The notes beneath the pieces were generated by a model. The model worked only from the letters and a program-made list of their open reading frames with translations. It had not been told where the DNA came from and did no database searches. The position numbers were made by a program, and so were the translations under genes. 64,000 nt of DNA from an uncultured Eubacteriales bacterium (lineage in GTDB: Bacteria > Bacillota > Clostridia > Oscillospirales > Acutalibacteraceae): assembly GCA_934647945.1 (NCBI GenBank), contig CAKUFK010000014.1, forward strand, positions 1-64,000. Reading direction: 5' to 3'. Every line of letters begins with the position of its first letter. Within the stretch, counting starts at the first letter, position 1. This document shows, one piece after another, positions 17,621 to 26,680 of the stretch.

Positions 17621-18906
17621 CCACCGTATCAAAACCGCCGAAGCTGGAGCGTAAAAAGCGAGTCGCAGCCTATGCCCGTGTTTCCAGCGGCAAGGACGCT
17701 ATGCTTCACTCGCTGTCCGCACAGGTCAGCCATTACAGCGAACTCATCCAGAGAAATGGAGACTGGCTCTATGCAGGCGTCTATGCCGATGAAGCCAAGA
17801 CCGGCACGAAGGATTCCAGGGCGGATTTTCAAAGGCTTATTGCCGACTGCCGTGCCGGAAAAATTGATATGGTGATCACCAAGTCCATCTCCCGCTTTGC
17901 ACGAAATACGGTCACGCTGCTGCAGACCGTCCGTGATTTCAAAGCCTGGGAGGTGGACATTTTCTTTGAAGAACAGAATATCCACACCATGAGCGCCGAC
18001 GGCGAACTGATGCTGACCATTCTGGCGTCCTATGCGCAGGAAGAAAGCCGCTCCGCAAGCGAAAACCAGAAGTGGCGCATCAAGCGGAACTTTGAGGAAG
18101 GAATGCCATGGAATGGAGCCATGCTGGGTTATCGGCTGAAAGACGGACGGTACGAGATCGTTCCAAAGGAAGCAGACCTTGTCCGCCGCATTTATGATGA
18201 GTACCTTGCCGGTGACGGCTACCTTACCATTGCCAAACGGCTGAATGAGGAAGGTATCCCATCACGCTTAGGAAAGCAATGGGGTCAGTCCGTGATTTCC
18301 GAGATACTCAGTAATTACACCTACACGGGAAATTTGATTTTACAGAAAACCTTCCGTGAGAACCACATCACCAAAAAGACCATTGTCAACAACGGTGAGC
18401 TGCCCAAATACCATGCAGAGGATGCCCACGACGCCATTATCGACATGGACACATTCCAGGCGGTGCAGGCAGAGAAAGCAAGACGAGCGGCTCGGTTCAT
18501 CAAGAAGCCCACACCGAAGAAAACATACCCTTTCACGAGCCTTTTGGTTTGCGACAACTGCGGTAAGAACTACCGCCGAAAGGTCACGAAAACGGGTCCC
18601 GTCTGGGTCTGCGGTACATTCAATTCTCTGGGTAAAGCTGCCTGTGCTTCCAAGCAAATCCCAGAGGAAACCCTACAAGCGGTAACCACAGAAGCGCTTG
18701 GGCAGACAGCCTTTTCGGAGAACCTTCTCCGAAGACTCATAAAAAGCATTTTGGTCTGCAACGGCAATGTTCTGGTGTTCCAGTTTCATGACGGCTCGGA
18801 AGTGACACGCACATGGAAAGACCGTTCCCGCAGTGAAAGCTGGACGGACGAGATGAAGGAAGCCGCACGCCAAAAAAACTTAGAGAGGAGCAAGCACAAT
18901 GCCTAA
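17605..18906 (+). CDS. Large serine recombinase 1
   Basis: This 433-residue recombinase has the resolvase catalytic domain with nucleophile Ser27 in AAYARVSSGKD, and the conserved KSISRFARNTVTLLQTVR and YAQEESRS motifs. A recombinase domain follows (GYRLKDGRYEIVPKEADLVRRIYDEY), then a zinc ribbon (CDNCGKNYRRK ... CGTFN ... C). It lacks the long C-terminal coiled coil of the second copy, so it is shorter than typical integrases. GAGGAGGTGA lies before ATG 17605. It overlaps recombinase 2 by eight bases. Confidence 0.93.
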   Translation: MSGRITTVSKPPKLERKKRVAAYARVSSGKDAMLHSLSAQVSHYSELIQRNGDWLYAGVYADEAKTGTKDSRADFQRLIADCRAGKIDMVITKSISRFARNTVTLLQTVRDFKAWEVDIFFEEQNIHTMSADGELMLTILASYAQEESRSASENQKWRIKRNFEEGMPWNGAMLGYRLKDGRYEIVPKEADLVRRIYDEYLAGDGYLTIAKRLNEEGIPSRLGKQWGQSVISEILSNYTYTGNLILQKTFRENHITKKTIVNNGELPKYHAEDAHDAIIDMDTFQAVQAEKARRAARFIKKPTPKKTYPFTSLLVCDNCGKNYRRKVTKTGPVWVCGTFNSLGKAACASKQIPEETLQAVTTEALGQTAFSENLLRRLIKSILVCNGNVLVFQFHDGSEVTRTWKDRSRSESWTDEMKEAARQKNLERSKHNA

Positions 18907-20479
18907 AGTAACCATGATACCCGCAACCATCAATCCACTGACGCATCTGCCAAAGGTGGCAGCGCAGAAGCGGCGTGTTGCAGGATATGCCCGTGTTTCC
19001 ACCGACAGCGACGAGCAGTTCACCAGCTACGAAGCCCAGGTGGATTACTACACCAAATTCATACAGTCCAAGCCGGAATGGGACTTCGTAAAAGTATATA
19101 CGGATGAGGGTATTTCCGGCTGTAATACCAAAAAGCGAGACGGCTTTAACAGTATGGTTTCGGATGCGCTGGATGGCAAGATCGACCTCATTGTCACAAA
19201 GTCGGTCAGCCGATTTGCCAGGAACACCGTGGACAGTCTGGTCACCATCCGCAAGCTGAAGGAAAACGGCGTGGAATGTTACTTCGAAAAGGAAGGCATT
19301 TTCACATTTGACGGCAAGGGTGAGCTGCTCATCACCATCATGTCAAGCCTTGCCCAAGAAGAAAGCCGCAGCATTTCGGAAAACATCACCTGGGGACAGC
19401 GTAAGAGCTTCGCTGACGGAAAGGTGCATCTTGCCTACAAACGCTTCCTCGGCTACGAAAAGGGTGAGGACGGCAGACCTACCATTGTAGAGAGCGAAGC
19501 GAAAATTGTCAAACTGATTTACCGCCTTTTCCTTGATGGCAAGTCACAGGCGAGCATTTGCAGATATTTGGAGGACTTGGGTATTCCGTCACCCGGCGGC
19601 AAGGATAAATGGAGCAAGACCACGGTCACCAGCATTCTGCAAAACGAAAAGTACAAGGGCGATGCGCTACTCCAGAAGTCCTTCACGGTCGATTTCCTGG
19701 AAAAGAGGATGAAGCCCAACGAGGGTGAGGTGCCGCAATACTATGTGGAAGGCAGCCATCCCGCCATTGTCGATCCTGACGAATGGGATCATGTGCAGAC
19801 AGAGTTTGCCAGAAGAAAGGCACTGGGCAGAGCCTACAGCGGAAAGAGTGTCCTTTCAGCCAAGCTGGTCTGCGAGGACTGCGGCGGCTTCTTCGGCTCA
19901 AAGGTCTGGCATTCCACCGACCGCTACCGCCGCACCATCTGGCAATGCAACAGCAAGTTCAAGGGTGAGGAACGCTGCCATACTCCCACGGTAGACACGG
20001 AGAGCGTGCAGCGGTATTTCATAAAAGCCTACAACCGGATGATGGAAAACCGGGAGCAGATCATCAAGGACTGCGAAACCATGCGCCGTGCGCTGACAGA
20101 CTTTGCGGAATTGGACGCAGAAATTGAACGGCAGCTTGAGGAAACGCAGGTCGTAGCCGAACTGGTCAAGGCGGCAGTCAAGGAAAACGCTTCCACGGCA
20201 CAGTCTCAGGAGGCTTATCTGAAAAAGTATGAAGCCCTCACCGAACGGTATGAGAAAGCCGCTGCGGAGCTGGAGCGGTTACAGAATCTGCGTACTACAA
20301 AAAGTCAAAAGGACAAAGCAATGGCGCTCTACATCCGCACCCTCAAAAAACAGCCGGTGGTGCTGCGCGAGTGGAGCGACACCATCTGGACGGTGATGGT
20401 CGAGAAGGCAATCGTCCACATGAACGGTGAGATTACCTTCGTATTCTACAACGGAACGGAGGTCAAAGTCGGAGAATAA
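18899..20479 (+). CDS. Large serine recombinase 2
   Basis: The 526-residue protein is a full-length large serine integrase. The catalytic Ser34 is in AGYARVSTDSD; further motifs are SVSRFARNTVDSLVTIRKLK and SLAQEESRSISEN. The recombinase domain (GEDGRPTIVESEAKIVKLIY) precedes a zinc ribbon (CEDCGGFFGSKV ... CNSKFKGEERC) and a coiled coil at about residues 395-470, the part that controls integration versus excision. It is the last prophage gene, as expected for an integrase next to the attachment site. It differs clearly in sequence from recombinase 1. Confidence 0.94.
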   Translation: MPKVTMIPATINPLTHLPKVAAQKRRVAGYARVSTDSDEQFTSYEAQVDYYTKFIQSKPEWDFVKVYTDEGISGCNTKKRDGFNSMVSDALDGKIDLIVTKSVSRFARNTVDSLVTIRKLKENGVECYFEKEGIFTFDGKGELLITIMSSLAQEESRSISENITWGQRKSFADGKVHLAYKRFLGYEKGEDGRPTIVESEAKIVKLIYRLFLDGKSQASICRYLEDLGIPSPGGKDKWSKTTVTSILQNEKYKGDALLQKSFTVDFLEKRMKPNEGEVPQYYVEGSHPAIVDPDEWDHVQTEFARRKALGRAYSGKSVLSAKLVCEDCGGFFGSKVWHSTDRYRRTIWQCNSKFKGEERCHTPTVDTESVQRYFIKAYNRMMENREQIIKDCETMRRALTDFAELDAEIERQLEETQVVAELVKAAVKENASTAQSQEAYLKKYEALTERYEKAAAELERLQNLRTTKSQKDKAMALYIRTLKKQPVVLREWSDTIWTVMVEKAIVHMNGEITFVFYNGTEVKVGE

Positions 20480-20634
20480 GATTCAAGGTCGCAAGATAGT
20501 TCGCGTTTTGGGGTGAACGGGTTTTGCGGCCTTTCTTTTGCGCTCTTGAGGAATAATTAAAATGTGCACACCCCTTTTGCCGAAAATGCACACCCCTCGA
20601 CCTTTCGTTAAAAGGTGTTTATGGGAGAAAACGA

Positions 20635-20679
20635 AACAGGCTCCACGGTGACCATTTCAGAATCGCCGTAGAGCCTGTT
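20635..20679. repeat. Inverted repeat AACAGGCTC / GAGCCTGTT
   Basis: Nine perfectly paired bases at each end, extended inward by ACGG/CCGT after one mismatch, enclose a 17-base loop. It is followed by ATCGTTAAAAAG. It could be a terminator for the recombinase operon or part of the attachment region. Confidence 0.6.
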
Positions 20680-20721
20680 ATCGTTAAAAAGTATAAGAAA
20701 ACCCTTGCAAATAGGGGCTTT

Positions 20722-20780
20722 TGCAAAAAGAAACTGGACACCCGCTTCGATACTCATTGTATCAAAACTGGTGTCCAGTT
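20722..20780 (-). terminator. Terminator after tRNA-Ser(GCU)
   Basis: Read on the minus strand, AACTGGACACC pairs with GGTGTCCAGTT (20770-20780 and 20732-20742), with an inner GATAC/GTATC pairing, and is followed by TTTCTTTTTGC. It starts two bases past the tRNA 3' end. Confidence 0.8.
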
Positions 20781-20781
20781 A

Positions 20782-20872
20782 TGGCGGAGAAGGAGGGACT
20801 CGAACCCTCGCGCCGGTTACCCGACCTACGCCCTTAGCAGGGGCGCCTCGTCACCAACTTGAGTACTTCTCC
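20782..20872 (-). tRNA. tRNA-Ser(GCU)
   Basis: The minus strand gives GGAGAAG paired with CTTCTCC, discriminator G and an encoded CCA. The anticodon loop CTGCTAA carries GCU, flanked by CGCCC/GGGCG. A long variable arm (GTCGGGTAACCGGC) marks it as a class II tRNA, and the T loop reads GGTTCGAGTCC. It reads AGC/AGT codons. Confidence 0.95.
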
Positions 20873-20926
20873 GTATACACCCTCCGATGCGGTGAGCAGG
20901 GGAGGGGAATATGCTGTTTTAGAATA

Positions 20927-21811
20927 TCAAACCAGACGGCGTATCAGGGATTCCCGGTCACCCTCCAGCAGGTCGATGGGGGGAATCTCAATCAGTGTAT
21001 AGCATCCGGGCTGCTGTTTTCGAACGGCCCGGGCCGCCGCCACCAGAACCTGCCCCGTCAGAGCCGGGTTGTTGATGCTCATGGTGAAGCCCATCCGCTG
21101 GTTCTGCGTGACCCCCGAAACGCCTTTGCGTTCCATTTCCACGCCGTGGCCCATATCTTTAAGAGCATCCACAGAGGAAACGGCAATGACATGCGTTTCG
21201 TCATGGACAAAATAGGCGTCGGATTTGACTGCGGCGGAAACCTGCTCAAAATCCGCGCCGTCTTGTAGCTCCACATATACCATCCGGCGGTGGATACCCG
21301 TGCCGAGGGGGATGGTCATGGACAGGGCGTCTTTCACGCCTGGTATAGCTTTTACCGCAACGGTATGGCCCATACTCATGCCGGGGCCGAAATTCGTATA
21401 GGTGAGACCCTTCGGGGCCATGGCCTCTAGCAGAGTCCGTACAACGGAATCGGTCCCGGGATCCCAGCCGGCCGCCATAATAGAAGCGCAGCCTCCGGCT
21501 TTCGCCGCAGCATCCAGCCGGCCGTGAACATCATAAACCGAGGAATGGATATCGTAGCTGTCGACCGTACAAATGCCCTTTTGCAGCAGACCGGCGGCCA
21601 GATCTGGAACCAGGCGGCTGGGGGCGCAGAGAACGGCGACATCTACCTTTTTCAGACTGTCGATTTCCCGGACAACAGGCACATCGCCCAGTGCTCCCGG
21701 GGCCAGGCTGCCGCTGACAATCCCGGCAAGACGCATATCGCCGCAGGAACCAAGCGCCTCATACACGGCGCGCCCAATATTTCCGAAACCCACGATGGCG
21801 GTTGCAATCAT
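20927..21811 (-). CDS. ddh: meso-Diaminopimelate dehydrogenase
   Basis: The 294-residue enzyme makes meso-diaminopimelate in one NADPH-dependent step from tetrahydrodipicolinate, ammonia and NADPH, for lysine and for peptidoglycan. The N-terminal Rossmann motif is AIVGFGNIGRAVYEAL. Family signatures are VAVLCAPSRLVPD, VDSYDIHSSVYDVH and the substrate-binding MAAGWDPGTDSVVR. Length is slightly below the usual 320-330. It uses free ammonia, which fits other hints of ammonia use in this window. It lies between two tRNA-Ser genes in the same direction and probably shares their promoter at 21961-21989. Confidence 0.92.
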   Translation of the reverse strand: MIATAIVGFGNIGRAVYEALGSCGDMRLAGIVSGSLAPGALGDVPVVREIDSLKKVDVAVLCAPSRLVPDLAAGLLQKGICTVDSYDIHSSVYDVHGRLDAAAKAGGCASIMAAGWDPGTDSVVRTLLEAMAPKGLTYTNFGPGMSMGHTVAVKAIPGVKDALSMTIPLGTGIHRRMVYVELQDGADFEQVSAAVKSDAYFVHDETHVIAVSSVDALKDMGHGVEMERKGVSGVTQNQRMGFTMSINNPALTGQVLVAAARAVRKQQPGCYTLIEIPPIDLLEGDRESLIRRLV

Positions 21812-21855
21812 CTTTTCGAACTCCCAAGCCGCGTATTCGACGTCTGATGAACGGA

Positions 21856-21942
21856 TGGCGGAGAGGAAGGGATTCGAACCCTTGGCTCTTGCGAGTCACT
21901 GGTTTTCAAGACCAGCTCCATAAACCGCTCGGACACCTCTCC
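21856..21942 (-). tRNA. tRNA-Ser(UGA)
   Basis: The minus strand gives GGAGAGG paired with CCTCTCC, discriminator G and an encoded CCA. The anticodon loop CTTGAAA carries UGA within CTGGT/ACCAG. A long variable arm (GACTCGCAAGAGCC) marks a class II tRNA, and the T loop reads GGTTCGAATCC. It begins 45 bases upstream of ddh. Confidence 0.95.
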
Positions 21943-21960
21943 GTTCAAGTGACGCACATT

Positions 21961-21989
21961 ATAATAGCATTTTCACCCTCGCCTGTCAA
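21961..21989 (-). promoter_or_regulatory. Promoter for tRNA-Ser(UGA)-ddh-tRNA-Ser(GCU)
   Basis: On the minus strand a perfect TTGACA (21984-21989) is followed after 17 bases by TATTAT (21961-21966), which itself overlaps TATAAT. The tRNA starts 18 bases further on, as expected for a tRNA promoter. Confidence 0.8.
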
Positions 21990-22078
21990 CAGAAAATGCG
22001 AATTTTGGGCGAGCGAAATCCATTGGCAGACACAAAAATATCATGCGGACAGGTTAGGAGGAAGACCGGGGGGGACCG

Positions 22079-23008
22079 TCAGCCGGCCGGGGAGGGATGC
22101 CGGAATTCGTTTTTGCGTTTTTCCACCGCGTTTTTTCGAAAAGAGGCGGGAGGAGTACCGGTCATCTCGGTGAAGACACGGGTAAAGTGTTCCGCTGTGG
22201 AAAACCCGCACTGGCTGGCGATATCCTTGACGGGAATTTCGGTAAAGCGCAGCAGTTTCTGTGCGGTCTCGATCCGGTAATGGCGAAGATACTCCACGGC
22301 CGTCATGCCGAGCTGTTCGAGGCAGAGCCGGCTGAGAGTCGTGCGGTTCGAGCCGCTGTCCGCGACGATATCGGCACAGGTGATTTTGTCCATATAATGG
22401 GTTTCGATGAAGAAAACCGCTCTCTTGACAATGGGGTGAGTGATCGATTTTGGCTGATGGTCCACTACCAGCTTGCCCATGAGTTTAAGCTGATAGTGGG
22501 TTTCCAGCACCATGAGGAGATTCATGAACCCCGCCCTGGCCCGGCAGCTCCAATACAGATCCGGCTGTTCGGTGAGCTGTAGCTCCATATCGTCAAAGGC
22601 TTCCATGACACGCGGCAGATAGCGTTCCATGATCGGCAGGCACATGCTTCCGTTGACGAAAGGGGTCAGCATAAACATATCGTGAACGCTCGCGATATCC
22701 TGATACTGTTCGCTGCGCAGCAGATCGAACGTCATGTTGACATTGAGGAACTGCGGATGAAAGTAAACCGCCATCGCCCGGAGCTTGCTTTTTCGTACCA
22801 GGGCAGGGGTCTCCTGTTCATTGAAGGCGACAAAGCTGGGCGCGACGGCCGTCACCTCCCCTTTCTGGGTGCGCAGTACGACCACGCCTTCCAGCACGAG
22901 CAGAAGCATGAACATCCGGCCTTGAAGAGGCATGTTTTCGCAGTTTTCCGAACGGACGCACCGTATTTTGGCCGTGCGGCCCGGATCAATGCGCCCAACG
23001 GTTTTCAT
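22079..23008 (-). CDS. AraC-family transcriptional regulator
   Basis: This 309-residue protein has an N-terminal cupin-like sensing domain (VVVLRTQKGEVTAVAPSFVAF) and a C-terminal AraC DNA-binding domain of two HTH units. The first is in ITCADIVADSGSNRTTLSRL and the second in IPVKDIASQCGFSTAEHFTR, followed by the family end motif FTEMTGTPPASFRK. ATG 23008 is preferred; the frame is open to a TTG at 23068 but no ribosome site supports it. Direction is the same as addA, 77 bases upstream. The effector and target genes are not visible from the neighbours. Confidence 0.88.
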   Translation of the reverse strand: MKTVGRIDPGRTAKIRCVRSENCENMPLQGRMFMLLLVLEGVVVLRTQKGEVTAVAPSFVAFNEQETPALVRKSKLRAMAVYFHPQFLNVNMTFDLLRSEQYQDIASVHDMFMLTPFVNGSMCLPIMERYLPRVMEAFDDMELQLTEQPDLYWSCRARAGFMNLLMVLETHYQLKLMGKLVVDHQPKSITHPIVKRAVFFIETHYMDKITCADIVADSGSNRTTLSRLCLEQLGMTAVEYLRHYRIETAQKLLRFTEIPVKDIASQCGFSTAEHFTRVFTEMTGTPPASFRKNAVEKRKNEFRHPSPAG

Positions 23009-23085
23009 GTCCAATGCCCTCACCCCCGATCCCCTACTTAGTATAGAAGATACGGGGAAAAGTTTCAAGATACCTTGCGCGGTTT

Positions 23086-26000
23086 TTATTGGCTGTTCCG
23101 GGGGAGCCCCACCGAGACCGTCACCCCAAGCTGGAAGGAATAGAGCAGGCAGTCGGCAATCGGAAGCTCCAGTGTACTGGCGAAGGCCTCGGCATACAGA
23201 TGGAGCTGGCCGGTATAGCGCTCTGCGAGTTCCCCAGCAGTTTTGATGCGGTCGGTTTTATAATCCACAATCACGAGCGCACCGTTCTCCTCGAACACAC
23301 AGTCCGCGATTCCCTGGATGGTGATACGGTCCTGCGGGCTGTCCGCCGCCGGCAGACCGGGCGAAAACCGCTGAGCCGGCCGCTCTACGGTGAAGGGCAG
23401 CTCGCGCATACAGCGGGGGGAGTGCCTGATCCGTTCATAGAGGGGGCCGGAAAAAAAGCGGCGGATTTTGGCGAAATCCAGGCTCGCCCCCTGCTGCTGG
23501 GTTAGAAATCCGTCGCATACGAGACGCCGGGCTTCCTCCTCGGGATCCGCCGCGGCCGCCTCATACCGCGCGTATTGCATAAAGGTATGCAGGGCCGTGC
23601 CGCGCTCTGCCGGCGTCAGGCCGGCCTTCCCCAGAAAGGCGGGACGGCTGCGGGCGACGGACTCCCTCTTCAGCGTGGCGTGCGCCATATCCGAAGCCGC
23701 CAATTTCACCGGCAGCGCGGAGAGGGCCAGATAGGGGTACCGGTACGCGATCCGGCCGCGGATATGCGCGGCCAGGCGCGGATCGGCCGCAGCCGTTGAT
23801 GCCGGCGGCGGGGCCTCATCATCCGGACGGGGGACGGACACACAATCGACGTGCCAGGCTGTTTCGCAGGGCAGGACGGATAGGGAGTCCACTCCCGCCA
23901 TCTGCCGCAGGAGGACCGCGGACGGATGCCGCAGCGCCGCCGTCAGCAGCCAGTCGCCGAGACTCCCTGCGTTCCATACGGTGTGGGCGGGGAGGGATTC
24001 TTCCCCGTTCAGCCCGGACGCGAGAGAGGCCAGGCGGGCATCCGGATGCTTGAGCGACATGGTGAGAATCAGTTTTTCTCGGGCCCTCGTCATGGCGACA
24101 TACAGCACCCGCAGCTCCTCCGCCCGTTCGCTTTGACGGATGGACAGGGAGACCGCCCGGCGGGGCAGCGTATCGAAACGGTTGTAAGTGTTGGGGTCGC
24201 GGCGCATCATACCGACACCCAGCGTGGGATGGAGCAGCAGATCATCCCGTGTGGACGCCGAATTGAACATATTTCCCAGCCCGGCCAGAAAGACGACGGG
24301 ATATTCCAGCCCTTTGCTGTGATGGATACTGAGAATCTGGACGGTATCGGGATGTCCGGAAAGCGCGGCGGGCGGCAGGTCGAGCTGCTGCTCCTCCATC
24401 CGGTCGAGATACCGGATGAAGGCCGTCAGCCCGCGGAAGCCGTTTTGCTCGAAACGCCGGGCATGCTCCTGCAGAAGGCGGAGGTTGGCCAGCTTTTGCT
24501 CCCCGCCCCGGCGGACACGCATGACGGCGGGCAGGCCCGTCTCTTCGAACAGGCGGGTGAGCAGGCGGTCTATGGGCAGGGTGGCGGCGAGGGTGCGGTA
24601 CAGCGTCATCTGACGGATAAAATCCCGGCACCGCTCCGGAAGATCCCCATTTTCGCGGGTGGTCCCCCGCCCGGCCATCCGGCTCAACGCGGGATAAAGC
24701 GCGCTGCGGCGGTCGAGGAGGCGGATGCCGGCCAGGTCATCGGGGGTAAAGCCGTACAGCGGGGAGAGGAGGACCGCCAGCAAAGGGACGTCCAGGAGCG
24801 GGTTATCGATGACCCGGAGCAAGGACAGCGCCAGGGAAATCTCGGGTGTCGCAAAGAAACCGCGGTCCCCGGCCGTGGTCACCGGGACGCCAGCTTTGGT
24901 CAATTCGGCCGCATAGATATCGGAACGGCCTTTTTTGCTGCGCAGGAGGATACAAAAATCCCCATAGGCGGCGGGGCGTGTAACGCCGTTTTCGGTAACC
25001 GGCAGGGTGCCCACCAGCTCCCCGATCCGTTTGGCGATGACACGGGCCTCACCGGCGTCGCGGCCGTCAAGGGGATCTTCATTGGAATCGGTGTCGATCA
25101 GGATCAGTTCGGTTTCATATCCCGTGCCGCCGGGATAGGGGGCGCGCGGCACCAGCGCCTCCCGGGCCCCGTATGCGATGCCGGCGGACTCTTTGGTCAT
25201 GAGCTGGCGGAAAACGAAATTGACACTGTCCGTGACCTCAGCCCGGCTTCGGAAATTGTGTCCCAGCGTGATGGTGGCCGGGTAGGATTCGCCGGTGTAA
25301 TCCGGCCAGGCGTCCCGTTTCCGGAGAAAAAGCTCGGGCATCGCCTGGCGGAAGCCGTATATACTCTGTTTGACGTCGCCGACAAAAAAGAGGTTTTCCC
25401 CTTCTCGGGAAAGCGCGTAGAACAGCGCGTCCTGCGCCGCGTTGGTATCCTGATATTCGTCGACAAGGATTTCATCGAACCGGACGGAGAGCTCCTGCGC
25501 GAGCGGGGAGGGCAGGACGGCGCCGTCCTCACCGCGAGAGGTGAGGAGGCGGAGGGCCCCATGCTCCAGGTCGCTGAAATCCAGCATACGGCGGTTTTTC
25601 TTCTTTTCCTCGTACCGGGCGGCAAAGCGGCGGACAAGCGCGAAAAGGGCGGCCACCAGACGGCGCAGCACGTCCAGATCCTCGCGGCACTGCGCCTCGT
25701 TTCCGCACAAAAGGGCGGGAAGGGGTCGGATCAAGGCCTTTACATCGCCGCGCAGGGCTTTGACCCGTTCTTTGGCGGCCTCGTCCCCGCAGGCCCGCGC
25801 CGCCTTGAGCGGCGCGGACCCAATCCCGGACAAGAAAAGCGGAAGGGTATCCCAATCGCATTCCGGGGACAGGAGGCGGGCCAGCGCCTCGTCGGCCGCC
25901 TGCCGGTCCGCCGCCAGCGCGGGCCGGTATTTTTCCGTCAGCACGGCGTTGCCGTCCGTCAAGCTGATCGCCGAGGCTAGCAGGGCTTGCACGTGCCGGA

Positions 26001-26667
26001 GAACCCCGGCGATATGGCGGAGCACCACATCCGCCCAGACAGTCGACCGGAGAGGGCCGGCGGTGGCATAGGCCTGTTCCTTTTCGTCGAGCCAGCCCTC
26101 CGGATCGGCGTGGGACTGGATAAAATCGTAAATTTTTTCGATATCCTCCGCCAAACGGCGGTCATTCTTGCCGTTGCCCAGCATGTCCGCCAGCTCGAGG
26201 AAGCCCGGCTCCGCCTGGGCATAGGCTTCCTCGATGATTTCCCCCACGGCCTCGTCCCGCAGCAGGCGGGTTTCGGCGTCCTCCGCCACCCGGAACTGAG
26301 GGGAAATGTCGAGCAGATGGAAATGCTCCCGGACCAGGTTGGCACAGAAGCTATCGACCGTGCTGATGGCTGCGCGGGGGAGAAGGCCTTGCTGCCGCCG
26401 CAGCCGCCGGTCCCCCGGATGCTCGCCCATCCGGCGGGAAAGTTCGGCTGCGATCCGCTGTTTCATCTCGGCCGCCGCCGCTTTTGTGAAGGTGACGACC
26501 AGCAGGCGGTCGATGCTCACCGGGTTTTCCTCACGGGTGATCTTGTGAAGGATACGCTGGACCAGCACGGCCGTCTTGCCGGACCCTGCCGCGGCCGATA
26601 CCAGCAGAGGGCCGCCGTCGGCCTCGATGCATTGCTTCTGTTCGGTTGTCCATTGCCTCGCCGCCAT
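23086..26667 (-). CDS. addA: AddA helicase-nuclease subunit
   Basis: The 1193-residue subunit of AddAB resects double-strand breaks and loads RecA; in Firmicutes it replaces RecBCD. The Walker A motif SAAAGSGKT ends at Lys31-Thr32. Other UvrD-type motifs are LLVVTFTKAAAAEMKQRI, ILVDEYQDTNAAQ, FVGDVKQSIYGFRQ and YVAMTRAREKLIL. The C-terminal nuclease domain has the RecB motif ALVIVDYKTDR with the catalytic Asp and Lys. ATG 26667 is set by AAGGAGG six bases upstream; the longer frame is rejected. It follows addB and a Nudix gene in one operon. Confidence 0.96.
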   Translation of the reverse strand: MAARQWTTEQKQCIEADGGPLLVSAAAGSGKTAVLVQRILHKITREENPVSIDRLLVVTFTKAAAAEMKQRIAAELSRRMGEHPGDRRLRRQQGLLPRAAISTVDSFCANLVREHFHLLDISPQFRVAEDAETRLLRDEAVGEIIEEAYAQAEPGFLELADMLGNGKNDRRLAEDIEKIYDFIQSHADPEGWLDEKEQAYATAGPLRSTVWADVVLRHIAGVLRHVQALLASAISLTDGNAVLTEKYRPALAADRQAADEALARLLSPECDWDTLPLFLSGIGSAPLKAARACGDEAAKERVKALRGDVKALIRPLPALLCGNEAQCREDLDVLRRLVAALFALVRRFAARYEEKKKNRRMLDFSDLEHGALRLLTSRGEDGAVLPSPLAQELSVRFDEILVDEYQDTNAAQDALFYALSREGENLFFVGDVKQSIYGFRQAMPELFLRKRDAWPDYTGESYPATITLGHNFRSRAEVTDSVNFVFRQLMTKESAGIAYGAREALVPRAPYPGGTGYETELILIDTDSNEDPLDGRDAGEARVIAKRIGELVGTLPVTENGVTRPAAYGDFCILLRSKKGRSDIYAAELTKAGVPVTTAGDRGFFATPEISLALSLLRVIDNPLLDVPLLAVLLSPLYGFTPDDLAGIRLLDRRSALYPALSRMAGRGTTRENGDLPERCRDFIRQMTLYRTLAATLPIDRLLTRLFEETGLPAVMRVRRGGEQKLANLRLLQEHARRFEQNGFRGLTAFIRYLDRMEEQQLDLPPAALSGHPDTVQILSIHHSKGLEYPVVFLAGLGNMFNSASTRDDLLLHPTLGVGMMRRDPNTYNRFDTLPRRAVSLSIRQSERAEELRVLYVAMTRAREKLILTMSLKHPDARLASLASGLNGEESLPAHTVWNAGSLGDWLLTAALRHPSAVLLRQMAGVDSLSVLPCETAWHVDCVSVPRPDDEAPPPASTAAADPRLAAHIRGRIAYRYPYLALSALPVKLAASDMAHATLKRESVARSRPAFLGKAGLTPAERGTALHTFMQYARYEAAAADPEEEARRLVCDGFLTQQQGASLDFAKIRRFFSGPLYERIRHSPRCMRELPFTVERPAQRFSPGLPAADSPQDRITIQGIADCVFEENGALVIVDYKTDRIKTAGELAERYTGQLHLYAEAFASTLELPIADCLLYSFQLGVTVSVGLPRNSQ

Positions 26668-26680
26668 GCCGCCGTCCTCC

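Larger units (their letters stand above)
20480..20781. other. Prophage right edge, gene-free, hairpin-rich
   Basis: No gene is seen in these 302 bases. They contain two direct copies of TGCACACCCCT (20565-20575 and 20587-20597), a 9-base inverted repeat (20635-20679), a short hairpin TTGCAAA/TTTGCAA (20705-20726) and the terminator of tRNA-Ser. The right attachment site of the prophage should lie here because the integrase ends at 20479 and a normal host gene begins at 20782. The core cannot be fixed without the left end. Confidence 0.6.

Noticed and set aside
20782..20872. tRNA-Ser(GCU) as the prophage attachment site
   Set aside because: The tRNA is complete with its terminator outside the prophage, and the integrases are of the serine type, which seldom use tRNA genes; no duplicated tRNA end is visible on the phage side.
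23926..25980. Long plus-strand open frame of 684 codons opposite addA
   Set aside because: It is a shadow of the GC-rich addA gene on the other strand; it has no ribosome site and its composition is not protein-like.
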